Below are positions 31,682 through 38,026 of a DNA stretch of 38,026 nucleotides, piece after piece. This stretch comes from a virus: the IMG/VR virus record IMGVR_UViG_3300026367_000093, positions 1-38,026 of that record; one strand, 5' to 3'. Within the stretch, counting starts at the first letter, position 1, and each line of letters opens with the position of its first letter. The notes below the pieces were generated by a model. It saw nothing but the letters and a program-made list of their open reading frames with translations, searched no databases and was not told the origin of the DNA. Both the position numbers and the translations under genes were made by a program.

Positions 31682-31703
31682 GTATTCCTCTGCTCTTGAT
31701 TAC

Positions 31704-31732
31704 GGCCCCTTGGCAGAGGGGCCTTTTCTTTT
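31704..31732 (+). terminator. Plus-strand intrinsic terminator between A and B
   Basis: GGCCCCT (31704-31710) pairs with AGGGGCC (31717-31723) around a six-base loop, followed on the plus strand by TTTTCTTTT (31724-31732). This is a full intrinsic terminator facing against the early operon. On the minus strand no T-run follows the stem, so early transcripts should pass. It would stop antisense RNA before it enters the transposase gene. Confidence 0.7.
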
Positions 31733-31747
31733 GGTTCGACCGGGTCT

Positions 31748-33964
31748 TCAGAGAAGCTTGATGGCCCGGTCGAGACCAAATTCCTCACTCAGGTCAGTAC
31801 CGGTCTGGTATTCTGGGGATCTCTGATATCCCTTCAGCCAGACCAACTCCGCCGTCTCGATTTCCGCTTCGCGCCCGGCCGCAATCACGAACTCCAGTGT
31901 CATCGCGCGCTTGAACCGCACGCCGCCGGGCTTGAGCGACTGGTTTTCGCGGATCGGAACCACATTCTTCAGGGCCTCCTCGCGCTGGATCATGGCGTGG
32001 ATTTCCGCGATTTCCGGTTCCAGTGGCGTGGGGTCGAATGTCCTTGTGGCAGCTTCCGCTGCATCGAGCGCGGCGGCGATCTGGGGCGTCGAGTGTTCCT
32101 CTGTGCGCTTGGGCAGCGCCACGACGTTGGGCACGTCACGACGCGCCACGTCGAGTGTACGTTCGATCAGCGACGGCCCCTTGATCAGCTTGCCGATCTC
32201 GCGCTTGATCGGAGCAACCCGCTCCTTCAGAAGCTCGGCATTGAGCTGTTTGCGCGCCTTCTCGAATGTCTCGGGATGTATGCCGCGCAGCTCCGGGCAA
32301 GTGGCAGTGCCCAGATACTCGTCCCTGTCGAGCGAGAAGATGCGCGCCAGCCCCTTGTCGTTCGGGTCCATCCGCACAAACACGTCGAGGCCCGGCATCA
32401 TCCAGCCTTCGCGGTAGTGGTTGCCGTCGACGCGGACGCCGAATTTCGTGACGCGCCGCGTGCCGTTGCCGCCTGCCGCCGGCATCAGCAGCACATCGAG
32501 CGCACGTTCATCCACGGTCCGCATGTTGTCAGCCGAAGCCGCTGCCGCCTGAAACGGCGAACGGCCATCAAGCCCGGTGTGCGGCTGGTGGTCATAGAGC
32601 TTCTCGCACCACTCGTCCGACAGAGCCTGCAGCTCCGCTCCCGAAAGCGAAACATTAAATGCCTCGGCAGTGTCCTGGCCGAGCCGGGCGGCAAAGCTCT
32701 TGCGGTCCTCGATCGCCTTCCGATCGCTCACACTGTGCCCGACATAGCCCTGCACAAGCTGCACGAACTGATGCTGGTAGGTCTTGATTGCGCGCTCGAC
32801 ATGGCCCTTCTGCGCCGGGCTGTAGGCGTCGGACAGGTCCATCTCGATGCCGAGCGCCGCAAACAGCCGCTTGGTTTCCTGCGCCGTAAAATCCGATCCG
32901 TTGTCCGTCTTGATCGTGTCGGGCACGCCCCAGGCGAGAATGCACTTGCGGATCAATAACCCAACCGCCGATGCGCGCGGTGTCTTCGAAATGTAGGTCA
33001 TGAAACGCCGCGTCGCGATATCCACACACACATAGACTGAATGCCGCCCGTCGGTGCAAAGCGCATCCACCGGCGAGGCGTCGATCTGCCAGAGCGCGTT
33101 CGGCTCTGTGATGTGCTTGAGCGTACCGGTGCCCGAAGGCAGCATCGTCGAGCGGTATCTGTCGGGATTGGTGAGCTTCATCAGCTCGACCTTGTGATCT
33201 TCCTTCAGTCCCTTCAGAAAATGCTGAAAGGTTCGCACCGGAGGCATTTTCAAAGGCTGTTCAACACCCTTTGAAACCACCTTCACCGTGTCGCCGAATT
33301 CCGATCGGCACAGCGTCGCCACCTGTTTGCCCGAAAGGTGCGGCTGATGCGCTATCAGTCCAAGAATGAACGACCTGACGGCCCCGCCATTGGCCGTCTC
33401 CAGAGCACCCGAACCCTTGCGGCCTTTCGATCTGTCCACTGCCAGCCGGTTGGTGTTCTTCTTGACAGCCGAGCGCCAGCGCATGATTGTCCTGGGTGAG
33501 ATCGACGGGACAATTTCCCGGATCCAGTCCGCCGCCTGCAGTGAGCGGTTGTTATACTTCATCGAAAACAGAAAGAGCGCCGTCGACGGCGCACGCCCAT
33601 TGGCGCGCAGCCCGCGCAGGAAATCATCATAGGCCGCGAGGATGGCCAACCGCGCGTCGCGCTCCTTACGTGCGTGGCTCGGCAGGCCTTCGCCTGAGAG
33701 CCAGACACTTGCCTGCGTCACCAGATCAGCAGGAGGCCCGCCTGCGCCGATCAGCCGGTGTTTCTGCACATAGGCAACCTGCGCCAGCGACGGCAGGATC
33801 ATGTACTTGTATTCCATACCGCCGCCACGGCCCTGCCTTGGCCGCGCATAAGGATGATCGTTCCATCCAAGGCGCTCGGCGGACAGTTGAACTCCCCGTT
33901 CGGTATCCGGCATGTCCGGCAGGTTCTCGGCGGCGATTTCCCGCGCTGTCAGCCACTCCTTCAT
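31748..33964 (-). CDS. Transposase, MuA-like
   Basis: A 738-residue DDE transposase. The N-terminal part (residues 1-180) includes a Mu-type DNA-binding domain beginning MKEWLTAREIAAENLPDMP. The catalytic core shows Asp295 (LWQIDASPVD), Asp354 (IKTDNGSDF) and Glu390 (KGHVERAIK), a D-D-(35)-E arrangement. The mu-transpos C-terminal domain follows (FGVRVDGNHYREGW). It joins phage ends to target DNA and replicates by transposition. ATG at 33964 has GGAGG upstream. A longer frame to 34126 would have no ribosome site. Confidence 0.95.
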   Translation of the reverse strand: MKEWLTAREIAAENLPDMPDTERGVQLSAERLGWNDHPYARPRQGRGGGMEYKYMILPSLAQVAYVQKHRLIGAGGPPADLVTQASVWLSGEGLPSHARKERDARLAILAAYDDFLRGLRANGRAPSTALFLFSMKYNNRSLQAADWIREIVPSISPRTIMRWRSAVKKNTNRLAVDRSKGRKGSGALETANGGAVRSFILGLIAHQPHLSGKQVATLCRSEFGDTVKVVSKGVEQPLKMPPVRTFQHFLKGLKEDHKVELMKLTNPDRYRSTMLPSGTGTLKHITEPNALWQIDASPVDALCTDGRHSVYVCVDIATRRFMTYISKTPRASAVGLLIRKCILAWGVPDTIKTDNGSDFTAQETKRLFAALGIEMDLSDAYSPAQKGHVERAIKTYQHQFVQLVQGYVGHSVSDRKAIEDRKSFAARLGQDTAEAFNVSLSGAELQALSDEWCEKLYDHQPHTGLDGRSPFQAAAASADNMRTVDERALDVLLMPAAGGNGTRRVTKFGVRVDGNHYREGWMMPGLDVFVRMDPNDKGLARIFSLDRDEYLGTATCPELRGIHPETFEKARKQLNAELLKERVAPIKREIGKLIKGPSLIERTLDVARRDVPNVVALPKRTEEHSTPQIAAALDAAEAATRTFDPTPLEPEIAEIHAMIQREEALKNVVPIRENQSLKPGGVRFKRAMTLEFVIAAGREAEIETAELVWLKGYQRSPEYQTGTDLSEEFGLDRAIKLL

Positions 33965-34077
33965 GACCGGCCTCCGGTGCGCGTTGCGGCGCGAGTGAGA
34001 CTCATGCCAAGGTTGCGGTGCCGCGAAGCGCAGCAACGCTCCACGGCACCTGTCATCACCACGCCGAGGAAATCGCA

Positions 34078-34287
34078 GTGACGAAAGAAAAACTCTTTGA
34101 ACTTGCCGTAAGCCTGGTTGCGGCAAATATCAGCGCCGGGCAGTTCAACGACGGCATGCACTTCGGAACCATTATCTATGAAGACACTCAGACTGCCTGC
34201 GACCGGTTGGAAAAGCTTTGGGGCGAGTTTTCCGGAGACGTTGATGACGGCTTGCCGGATGAACCGAAAGGCGATCTGAGCCACTAG
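34078..34287 (+). CDS. Small plus-strand gene opposing the early operon
   Basis: A 69-residue protein (KEKLFELAVSLVAANISAG, DRLEKLWGEFSGDVDDG) with no recognised family. The GTG start at 34078 has a good AGGA 7-8 nt upstream (GAGGAAATCGCA). It ends tail-to-tail with the minus-strand gene on a shared CTAG: plus TAG at 34285-34287, minus TAG at 34284-34286. The competing minus frame 33961-34284 has odd composition and no ribosome site. It might regulate transposase expression, but this is inference. Confidence 0.55.
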   Translation: MTKEKLFELAVSLVAANISAGQFNDGMHFGTIIYEDTQTACDRLEKLWGEFSGDVDDGLPDEPKGDLSH

Positions 34288-34610
34288 CGCGCCCTCTTCA
34301 AGGGAACGTAGACCCTGCCGTGTCCGGGCACACGGACGTACCTGCCGCCTTTGTCTTTCTGTTCCTCAGCTATCTTCATCGCCTCCTCCATCAGAGGGTC
34401 TGCGATTTTCGCTACGATCATCGCGCGGATGAAGCTCTCGTGTTCCTTCAGAAACACCAAGCTCTCCCGCACCGCCTGGATGCGCTGCATCAGAAGGTCG
34501 GCTTCGGCCTGACGCATTTTCCCCTTGCGCATCTGCTCCGGGTAAACCCGCTGTCGCATCGCGATTTCGCGGTCGACCTCTGCGATCTGTCCAATCAGTG
34601 AAACCTTCAT
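34284..34610 (-). CDS. Helical hypothetical early protein
   Basis: A 108-residue protein. Residues 1-50 form a charged helix pair (IGQIAEVDREIAMRQRVYPEQM, RQAEADLLMQRIQAVRESL) and the C-terminus is basic (GRYVRVPGHGRVYVPLKRAR). Similar helical proteins precede the transposase gene in related prophages. It overlaps the upstream gene by 4 bp. Function unknown. Confidence 0.68.
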   Translation of the reverse strand: MKVSLIGQIAEVDREIAMRQRVYPEQMRKGKMRQAEADLLMQRIQAVRESLVFLKEHESFIRAMIVAKIADPLMEEAMKIAEEQKDKGGRYVRVPGHGRVYVPLKRAR

Positions 34611-35071
34611 CGCCTTGCCCTCACGCGTGCTTCCAGCGCCTGTCGTTTGGAAACGACATCGCGTTCATGTTCTTCAATCAGGTGGAGTTCGATCAGGTCG
34701 CTGTACCGCTCGGGTACAGCCACCAAACCGAAGCTGGAGACAACCAGGCTCACCAGATCATGAGCTTGGGTCGCGTCGATCAACGCCACAAAGGCGTCAA
34801 GCGTGATCCGGTTGCTGTCCGCTGCCTCCGAGGCCCACTTGTTCAGCATGTCTTCGGAGATTGGTCTGCCCAGATAATCGCTCATGGATTGGGCGATCTG
34901 GCTGCGTTTGACGTTGCGAACCTTTACTTCCTTGAGCGCCTGCGAAACAGCCCGAGCGATTCGGTTGTCGAGCGCGCCGCGCCCGGTCACATCTTCCCCG
35001 TAACCGACAACCACTTTCGGCGGCTGCCAGTCGAACAGGTCGGAAGTGAGTGTGTCGCGGCGCTTGCTCAT
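34607..35071 (-). CDS. Hypothetical DNA-binding-like early protein
   Basis: A 154-residue protein. Residues about 50-95 (KVRNVKRSQIAQSMSDYLGRPISEDMLNKWASEA) have a helix-turn-helix feel, followed by a helical C-terminal region ending in VRARR. ATG at 35071 overlaps the ParB-like stop by one base. No family assigned with certainty. Its companions on either side recur with it in related phages, so it may work with the ParB-like protein. Confidence 0.65.
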   Translation of the reverse strand: MSKRRDTLTSDLFDWQPPKVVVGYGEDVTGRGALDNRIARAVSQALKEVKVRNVKRSQIAQSMSDYLGRPISEDMLNKWASEAADSNRITLDAFVALIDATQAHDLVSLVVSSFGLVAVPERYSDLIELHLIEEHERDVVSKRQALEARVRARR

Positions 35072-35913
35072 CAGGCGGCTTGCCTCTCGGCCATCAGCGT
35101 TTCGATAAAGTCCCAATTCTCTTCTATGAACCGGCGCTTTGCGGTCTCCGGCAGCTTGCCGAAATTATCCGACAGCTTTGCCCATGGCTCCGACTTGGCT
35201 TGTGGCGGGACACGATCAAGAACGGCGATCGCGTCAGAGATGCTGTGAGCAGCAGGTGGATCGGAAAGCAGCAGCCCGGCTATGGCCGATTGGCGCTCGG
35301 CGGGCTCGGCGCTGAGCGCAAGCAGTTCTGACTGGTTTTCGGCCACCCGGTGCAGCGAGATTCGGATGCGCACCGCATCGTCAATCCTGGCGATCCGCAG
35401 ATAGCGCTTCATTGCCTCTTTATTCATCCCGAGCGCGGCCTGTGCCGCTTCCGAGAACGTTGCCGCGAACAGCTCCGCCTGCGCGTCAAGCGCCTCATTC
35501 GAATTAGGGTCAGATTTGACCCTAATTGGTTTCTTGCCCGGTTTGATAGCGCCTGCGGCCTGCTCGTATGCCTCACGCCAGCGGGCAACATCCCGTGCCT
35601 TGTCCAGCACACTGAGCCCGCGCGTCATGAAGTTCGCGGCGATTTCCCGAAGTGTAGCCTCGGTATCGGTCGCGACCTCGGCTGCGGTCTTGATTCTAGC
35701 GGTCACGTGAATCTCGCCGCGAATGGCGCGGGCATTGAGGCGGTGCAGCCCGTCGATCAGCCGGAAGCGGTCTCCGGCCTCAACCACCTCGATCGGGTTG
35801 ATCTGGCCGTTGCGGACCATGTCGGCGGCAAGCGCCTCGGCCCATTTCGGGTCCGCGACACGCCGGCCCTGGGTGATGTCGATCAGATCGATTTCGATAT
35901 CTTCAATACGCAT
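35071..35913 (-). CDS. ParB/sulfiredoxin-fold nuclease-domain protein
   Basis: A 280-residue protein. The N-terminal ParB domain (residues 1-75) includes WAEALAADMVRNGQINPI and the active-site-like LIDGLHRLNA (about 52-61). A helical middle (about 85-190) contains the segment encoded by an 11-bp inverted repeat, and a C-terminal domain follows. In other systems such proteins bind DNA using CTP; here the role may be in early transcription or DNA handling. The ribosome site AAAGG lies within a small inverted repeat (35920-35932). Confidence 0.82.
   Translation of the reverse strand: MRIEDIEIDLIDITQGRRVADPKWAEALAADMVRNGQINPIEVVEAGDRFRLIDGLHRLNARAIRGEIHVTARIKTAAEVATDTEATLREIAANFMTRGLSVLDKARDVARWREAYEQAAGAIKPGKKPIRVKSDPNSNEALDAQAELFAATFSEAAQAALGMNKEAMKRYLRIARIDDAVRIRISLHRVAENQSELLALSAEPAERQSAIAGLLLSDPPAAHSISDAIAVLDRVPPQAKSEPWAKLSDNFGKLPETAKRRFIEENWDFIETLMAERQAA
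35502..35527. repeat. Perfect 11-bp inverted repeat inside the ParB-like gene
   Basis: AATTAGGGTCA and TGACCCTAATT around a four-base centre, perfect over 11 bp. It is more AT-rich than the coding sequence around it, which codes for IRVKSDPNSN. It could be a binding site for the ParB-like protein (parS-like or autoregulatory) or an RNA hairpin. Confidence 0.55.
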
Positions 35914-35919
35914 TGAAAC

Positions 35920-35932
35920 ACCTTTGAAAGGT
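35920..35932 (-). promoter_or_regulatory. Inverted repeat covering the ParB-like ribosome site
   Basis: ACCTTT-C-AAAGGT on the minus strand, six paired bases. The right arm is the Shine-Dalgarno sequence of the ParB-like gene, about 6 nt before its ATG. The RNA could fold to mask the site or the DNA could bind a protein. Confidence 0.4.
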
Positions 35933-36180
35933 TAGTGAAGACTGGTCGGCCAGTTGCGGCGCGCCCCGATGACGACCGCGCCCACAACGCAAGCGACGCC
36001 GAAGACGACACCGATCGAGAAAGCGGCCCAGAATGCTCCTGGCATCTTTGAGACGATCAGCATCGCCGTCACTGTTGCGGCCAGCGCCGCCAGGATGACG
36101 CCTGCGATCAGGGCCAGCGTCATCGCTTCGCCGGCAGCGGCTTTGGCGACCGGTGGTGAAAAGGAGTGCTGGTTGGTCAT
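35932..36180 (-). CDS. Small two-TM membrane protein
   Basis: An 82-residue protein with two membrane segments (AMTLALIAGVILAALAATVTAMLIV at about residues 19-43 and FWAAFSIGVVFGVACVVGAVVIG at about 50-72) and a short basic end. No family recognised. ATG at 36180 follows the Ner-like stop after 1 bp. A longer open frame upstream overlaps the Ner-like gene and is not used. It is the second gene of the early operon; superinfection exclusion is conceivable but not shown. Confidence 0.65.
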   Translation of the reverse strand: MTNQHSFSPPVAKAAAGEAMTLALIAGVILAALAATVTAMLIVSKMPGAFWAAFSIGVVFGVACVVGAVVIGARRNWPTSLH

Positions 36181-36181
36181 C

Positions 36182-36481
36182 TCAGGCAGCCCGTTCGTCC
36201 ACAGAGCCACCGTCTTTTTGACTCGCCTTGCGCTTGGTGTTGCTGGTAGTCTTCGAGGCATCGTGACGGCCAAGCGTGTAGCTGTCGGGAAAGAGTTCAC
36301 GGAACGGAACGCCAAGTGCCTCAGCAATAGCTTCGGCTCCTGGTCGGCTCGCTCCGATAATTCCCGCACGGCAGGCGCTGTCGTAAAGGCCGGCATCGCG
36401 GGCTATTCCGGTAAGGGTTTTTCCCTGCCGCAAAAGCTCCGCCTTGATGGCCGAGCGATCCCATTTTTTGGTGATCGTCAT
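36182..36481 (-). CDS. ner: Ner-like DNA-binding regulator
   Basis: A 99-residue protein of the Nlp/Ner (SfsB) family. Residues 5-70 match the family: KKWDRSAIKAELLRQGKTLT, GIARDAGLYDSACRAGIIG, and ALGVPFRELFPDSY. The C-terminal ~30 residues are Lys/Ser-rich. In Mu, Ner represses the early and repressor promoters after infection. Preferred ATG at 36481 has AGGGAG about 5 nt upstream. It is the first gene of the early operon. Confidence 0.88.
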   Translation of the reverse strand: MTITKKWDRSAIKAELLRQGKTLTGIARDAGLYDSACRAGIIGASRPGAEAIAEALGVPFRELFPDSYTLGRHDASKTTSNTKRKASQKDGGSVDERAA

Positions 36482-36557
36482 GGTTGCTCCCTTTTCTCTG
36501 ACCTCTGCGAAAGGTCGGTTGGGTTGGGGGTATTGGTTCAAACAATGTCGCAACCGG

Positions 36558-36585
36558 ATAATAGCAATATCTTGCCATTTAACAA
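36558..36585 (-). promoter_or_regulatory. Predicted early promoter (Pe)
   Basis: On the minus strand TTGTTA (-35, 36580-36585), 16-bp spacer, TATTAT (-10, 36558-36563). It would give an early transcript with a leader of about 70 nt before the Ner-like ATG. The -35 abuts one copy of a 20-bp repeated element (36585-36604), as expected if repressor or Ner blocks RNA polymerase. Confidence 0.6.
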
Positions 36586-36604
36586 GACAGATATTGCCGA
36601 TATT
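36585..36604 (+). promoter_or_regulatory. Operator-like repeat, copy 1
   Basis: AGACAGATATTGCCGATATT; matches 18 of 20 bases of the reverse complement of 36661-36680. It lies next to the -35 of the predicted early promoter in the AT-rich divergent region. Confidence 0.6.
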
Positions 36605-36607
36605 CCA

Positions 36608-36617
36608 GTTCGGAGTT
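36608..36617 (+). promoter_or_regulatory. Second operator-type half-site (GTTCGGAGTT)
   Basis: GTTCGGAGTT here is repeated exactly at 36711-36720, with a 9-of-10 inverted copy at 36698-36707. The three half-sites lie between the early promoter and the repressor start. Confidence 0.5.
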
Positions 36618-36660
36618 TCTGAGTCCCAATAATTGCTGATATCATGCCTAATTTGCTGAT

Positions 36661-36680
36661 AATATTGGCATTATCTGTCT
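36661..36680 (-). promoter_or_regulatory. Operator-like repeat, copy 2 (inverted)
   Basis: On the minus strand AGACAGATAATGCCAATATT, 18/20 identical to 36585-36604. The copies face each other with 56 bp between them, which could allow cooperative binding by the repressor or Ner. Confidence 0.6.
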
Positions 36681-36696
36681 GTTAATGGGGTTTCAG

Positions 36697-36721
36697 GAAC
36701 TCCGAAGAGAGTTCGGAGTTC
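36697..36721. promoter_or_regulatory. Inverted repeat over the repressor ribosome site
   Basis: GAACTCCGAA (36697-36706) pairs perfectly with TTCGGAGTTC (36712-36721). The right arm contains GGAG, the likely ribosome site of the repressor ATG at 36726. It may be an autoregulatory operator or a translation-blocking hairpin. Confidence 0.55.
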
Positions 36722-36725
36722 ATGG

Positions 36726-37433
36726 ATGAGCGGTGAAACCATTGCCGACCGAATTGCAAAACACGTGCCGGATCGGAAAAAGTCCGAATCAGCAAGAAAA
36801 TGCGGAATGTCCCCTAAAACATTCGCCTCTTATCTTGACGGCGTTGAGCCTTCAGCCAGCAATCTAGCCAAAATCGCCAAGGGCTTGGGGCTGGGGCTGG
36901 AGTGGCTGATTACCGGAGAAGGGCCAGAACTGCAGGAGGTGGCATCCGCGTCTGCCGCTGCATCGAGTGGCAGCAAAGGCGGCATGTTGATGATCGATAT
37001 GGCCGGTTCAACCGTCGAGGGATTCGCCCTTGTCCCGCGCCTCGATATTCAGGCGTCAGCAGGCAATGGGCGTGTCGCGATCAGCGAGGAACCCTTGGAA
37101 TACCTGGCCTTTCAGGCTTCCTGGCTGCGCGGGCGTGGCATCAACCCGGCGAGCGCCAGGATCCTGACGGCGCGCGGCGATTCGATGGAAGAGACCATAC
37201 GCGACGGCGACGTTCTCCTCGTCGACACGTCTATAGGCCGCTTCAGGGATAACTCGATTTATGTGGTCGTTCTTGGCGACATGGTGCTGGTAAAGCGCAT
37301 TCACGGCCGCATCAACGGCTCGCTTCAGCTTATCAGTGACAACCCGCGCTATCCGGCAGAGGAAGTGGCGAAGGCTGAGGTTGATCAGCTTCACGTGGCC
37401 GGACGCGTCGCTTGGTACGGGCGCAACATCTGA
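36726..37433 (+). CDS. LexA-like (S24) phage repressor
   Basis: A 235-residue CI-type repressor. The N-terminal HTH lies at about residues 16-65 (ARKCGMSPKTFASYLDG), a linker rich in Ser/Ala at about 72-86, and the C-terminal S24 peptidase domain carries Ser153 (GDSMEETI) and Lys190 (MVLVKRI). An Ala112-Gly113 pair in QASAGNG is the likely self-cleavage site. Mu's own repressor is of a different type, so this phage should be SOS-inducible through RecA. It is transcribed toward the phage end, as c is in Mu. Confidence 0.92.
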   Translation: MSGETIADRIAKHVPDRKKSESARKCGMSPKTFASYLDGVEPSASNLAKIAKGLGLGLEWLITGEGPELQEVASASAAASSGSKGGMLMIDMAGSTVEGFALVPRLDIQASAGNGRVAISEEPLEYLAFQASWLRGRGINPASARILTARGDSMEETIRDGDVLLVDTSIGRFRDNSIYVVVLGDMVLVKRIHGRINGSLQLISDNPRYPAEEVAKAEVDQLHVAGRVAWYGRNI

Positions 37434-37442
37434 CCGCCACCC

Positions 37443-37461
37443 GATCTTGCGCGCCACCTCC
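37443..37461 (-). promoter_or_regulatory. Putative transposase binding site L3
   Basis: On the minus strand GGAGGTGGCGCGCAAGATC, resembling the L1 and L2 sites (AGGTG...GCAA). It lies about 154-172 bp from the phage end, where Mu has L3. Confidence 0.5.
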
Positions 37462-37484
37462 GGTCAACCACCTCTAGGCCAAGT

Positions 37485-37501
37485 GATGTTGCGCACCTGT
37501 T
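37485..37501 (-). promoter_or_regulatory. Putative transposase binding site L2
   Basis: On the minus strand AACAGGTGCGCAACATC, sharing AACAGGTG and GCAAC with L1. It lies about 114-130 bp from the phage end, where Mu has L2. GCGCAACATC also occurs in the opposite orientation at 37421-37430, at the end of the repressor gene. Confidence 0.6.
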
Positions 37502-37586
37502 TTTTCCGGACAACCCGTCCGCTTCTATCAAACCATTGTTTTTATAGAGGATTGGCCCGAAATGTCAGGCTTTCCCACGCTTTCCC

Positions 37587-37602
37587 GTAGTTGCCACCTG
37601 TT
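37587..37602 (-). promoter_or_regulatory. Putative transposase binding site L1
   Basis: On the minus strand AACAGGTGGCAACTAC, about 13-28 bp from the predicted end. It is very similar to L2 and placed as L1 is in Mu. Confidence 0.6.
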
Positions 37603-37615
37603 CTTGCGTCTTACA

Positions 37616-37620
37616 ATAGC
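37616..37620. repeat. Candidate 5-bp target site duplication (left copy)
   Basis: ATAGC immediately outside the predicted end. Mu-like insertion duplicates 5 bp; the second copy would lie beyond the missing right end, so this is only predicted. Confidence 0.4.
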
Positions 37621-38026
37621 GCTCGACATAGTCGAGTTGCTCAACGGCATTCATCAATGCCAGCCGGCTGGTGGTCGTCCCCAGATCCCTGGCGGTTGCC
37701 GGCATGAACTGGATCAAACCGGTGGCGCCGGATCCGGCACGATTGGTGATCGACGGATCGAAGCTGCGACTGGTCTCGAACGCCATGATCGCCATCAGAT
37801 GGCTGGGATCCATGTTCAACCGGCGGGAGATAGTGATGGTCTTGCGTTTGAAATCATCTGTCACCTTGGCGCCCCAGGCGATCTTGGCCTCAGGTTTGGC
37901 AACAACGGGCTGCGCGTATGGCTGATCTGCCGCGCTCGTGGGGGCGGGAGAGGGGGCTTGGGCAAAAGACGCGGTCCGCCGCGTCAACCACGATAATAGT
38001 GATGTGAAAAAGGAAAACTGAGCCAT

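Larger units (their letters stand above)
37434..37615 (-). mobile_element. Left end of the Mu-like prophage
   Basis: Minus-strand end beginning TGTAAGACGC, the 5'-TG typical of transposable phages, at 37615. It joins a host transglycosylase frame at a codon boundary. Three related sites lie inside. Phage sequence extends left to beyond base 1; the right end is off the window. Confidence 0.75.
37565..38026 (-). pseudogene. Host transglycosylase (SLT) gene truncated by the prophage
   Basis: The first 137 codons (38026-37616) are host sequence. A Pro/Ala-rich N-terminus is followed by a lytic transglycosylase domain with the likely catalytic Glu84 (AIMAFETSRSF) and the ATGLIQFMPATARDLG motif (about residues 98-113). 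After QLDYVERY the frame enters the phage end and reads 16 foreign residues to a TGA at 37565. The normal SLT domain continues well past this point, so the product is probably inactive. The ATG is at the very edge of the window, so a longer N-terminus is possible. Confidence 0.82.

Noticed and set aside
33248-33276. 9-bp inverted repeat TTTCAAAGG / CCTTTGAAA inside the transposase gene
   Set aside because: Lies in conserved coding sequence with an 11-base loop; chance is likely and nothing links it to regulation.
33961-34284. Minus-strand frame upstream of the transposase
   Set aside because: No ribosome site, overlaps the better supported plus-strand gene and continues into the transposase start in another frame.
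36633-36660. Plus-strand repressor promoter (TTGCTG ... GATAAT)
   Set aside because: The spacing is 19 bp and alternatives exist; not secure enough to list as a feature.
1-38026. CRISPR arrays, tRNA or rRNA genes, insertion sequences other than the phage
   Set aside because: No regularly spaced repeats, cloverleaf-type genes or second transposase were seen on reading.

Overview
The window is most of a Mu-like transposable prophage (contractile-tailed, myovirus type) in a GC-rich, probably alphaproteobacterial, genome. The phage is inverted relative to the usual Mu map: its left (lysogeny-control) end lies at about 37615 and nearly every gene is on the minus strand. The alphaproteobacterial guess rests on base composition, a holin resembling the gene-transfer-agent three-TM type and the style of the lysozyme and DUF proteins; it is not proven. 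The right end of the phage lies off the window, to the left of base 1.

Right to left. 37616-38026: 5' part of a host transglycosylase (SLT) gene cut by the insertion. 37434-37615: phage left end, beginning 5'-TGTAAGACGC on the minus strand, with three related putative transposase-binding sites spaced as in Mu L1-L2-L3. 36482-37433: plus-strand LexA-like (S24) repressor, operator region with inverted and direct repeats, and a divergent Ner-like gene. 25380-36481: a nearly uninterrupted early operon with a small membrane protein, ParB-like protein, transposase A, target-capture ATPase B, many small early proteins, a DUF3164 protein, GemA, a methyltransferase, an ASCH-like protein and finally a Mor/C-family activator. 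1-25295: late genes in Mu order: lysozyme and holin-like genes, a TraR-type zinc finger, gp25-gp29-like packaging genes, portal, F and G head proteins, protease, major capsid, neck/tail proteins, sheath, tube, tail chaperone, tape measure, gp43-gp48 baseplate and two fibre or spike genes.

The most striking signal is a promoter architecture repeated four times in the late region (upstream of lysozyme, protease, tape measure and gp46). Each copy has a dyad GCCCGC-N4-GCGGGC, then ATGA, then exactly 20 nt, then a -10-like hexamer (TAGCTT, CAATTT, TAATTT, TAGCTT). The dyad centre is about -44.5 from the predicted start, close to where Mor and C bind in Mu. The only Mor/C-type gene in the window ends 9 bp before the first dyad. 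I infer a one-step cascade: the early operon makes one Mor-like activator, which switches on four late operons. At two of these promoters the predicted +1 is the A of the start codon, which suggests leaderless mRNAs.

Other notable points are a -1 frameshift site (T TTT TTA) joining the tail chaperone to a 51-residue extension; a perfect 11-bp inverted repeat inside the ParB-like gene; a small plus-strand gene and a plus-strand terminator opposing the early operon; and a lysozyme with a C-terminal membrane segment. No tRNA, rRNA, CRISPR array or insertion sequence was recognised.
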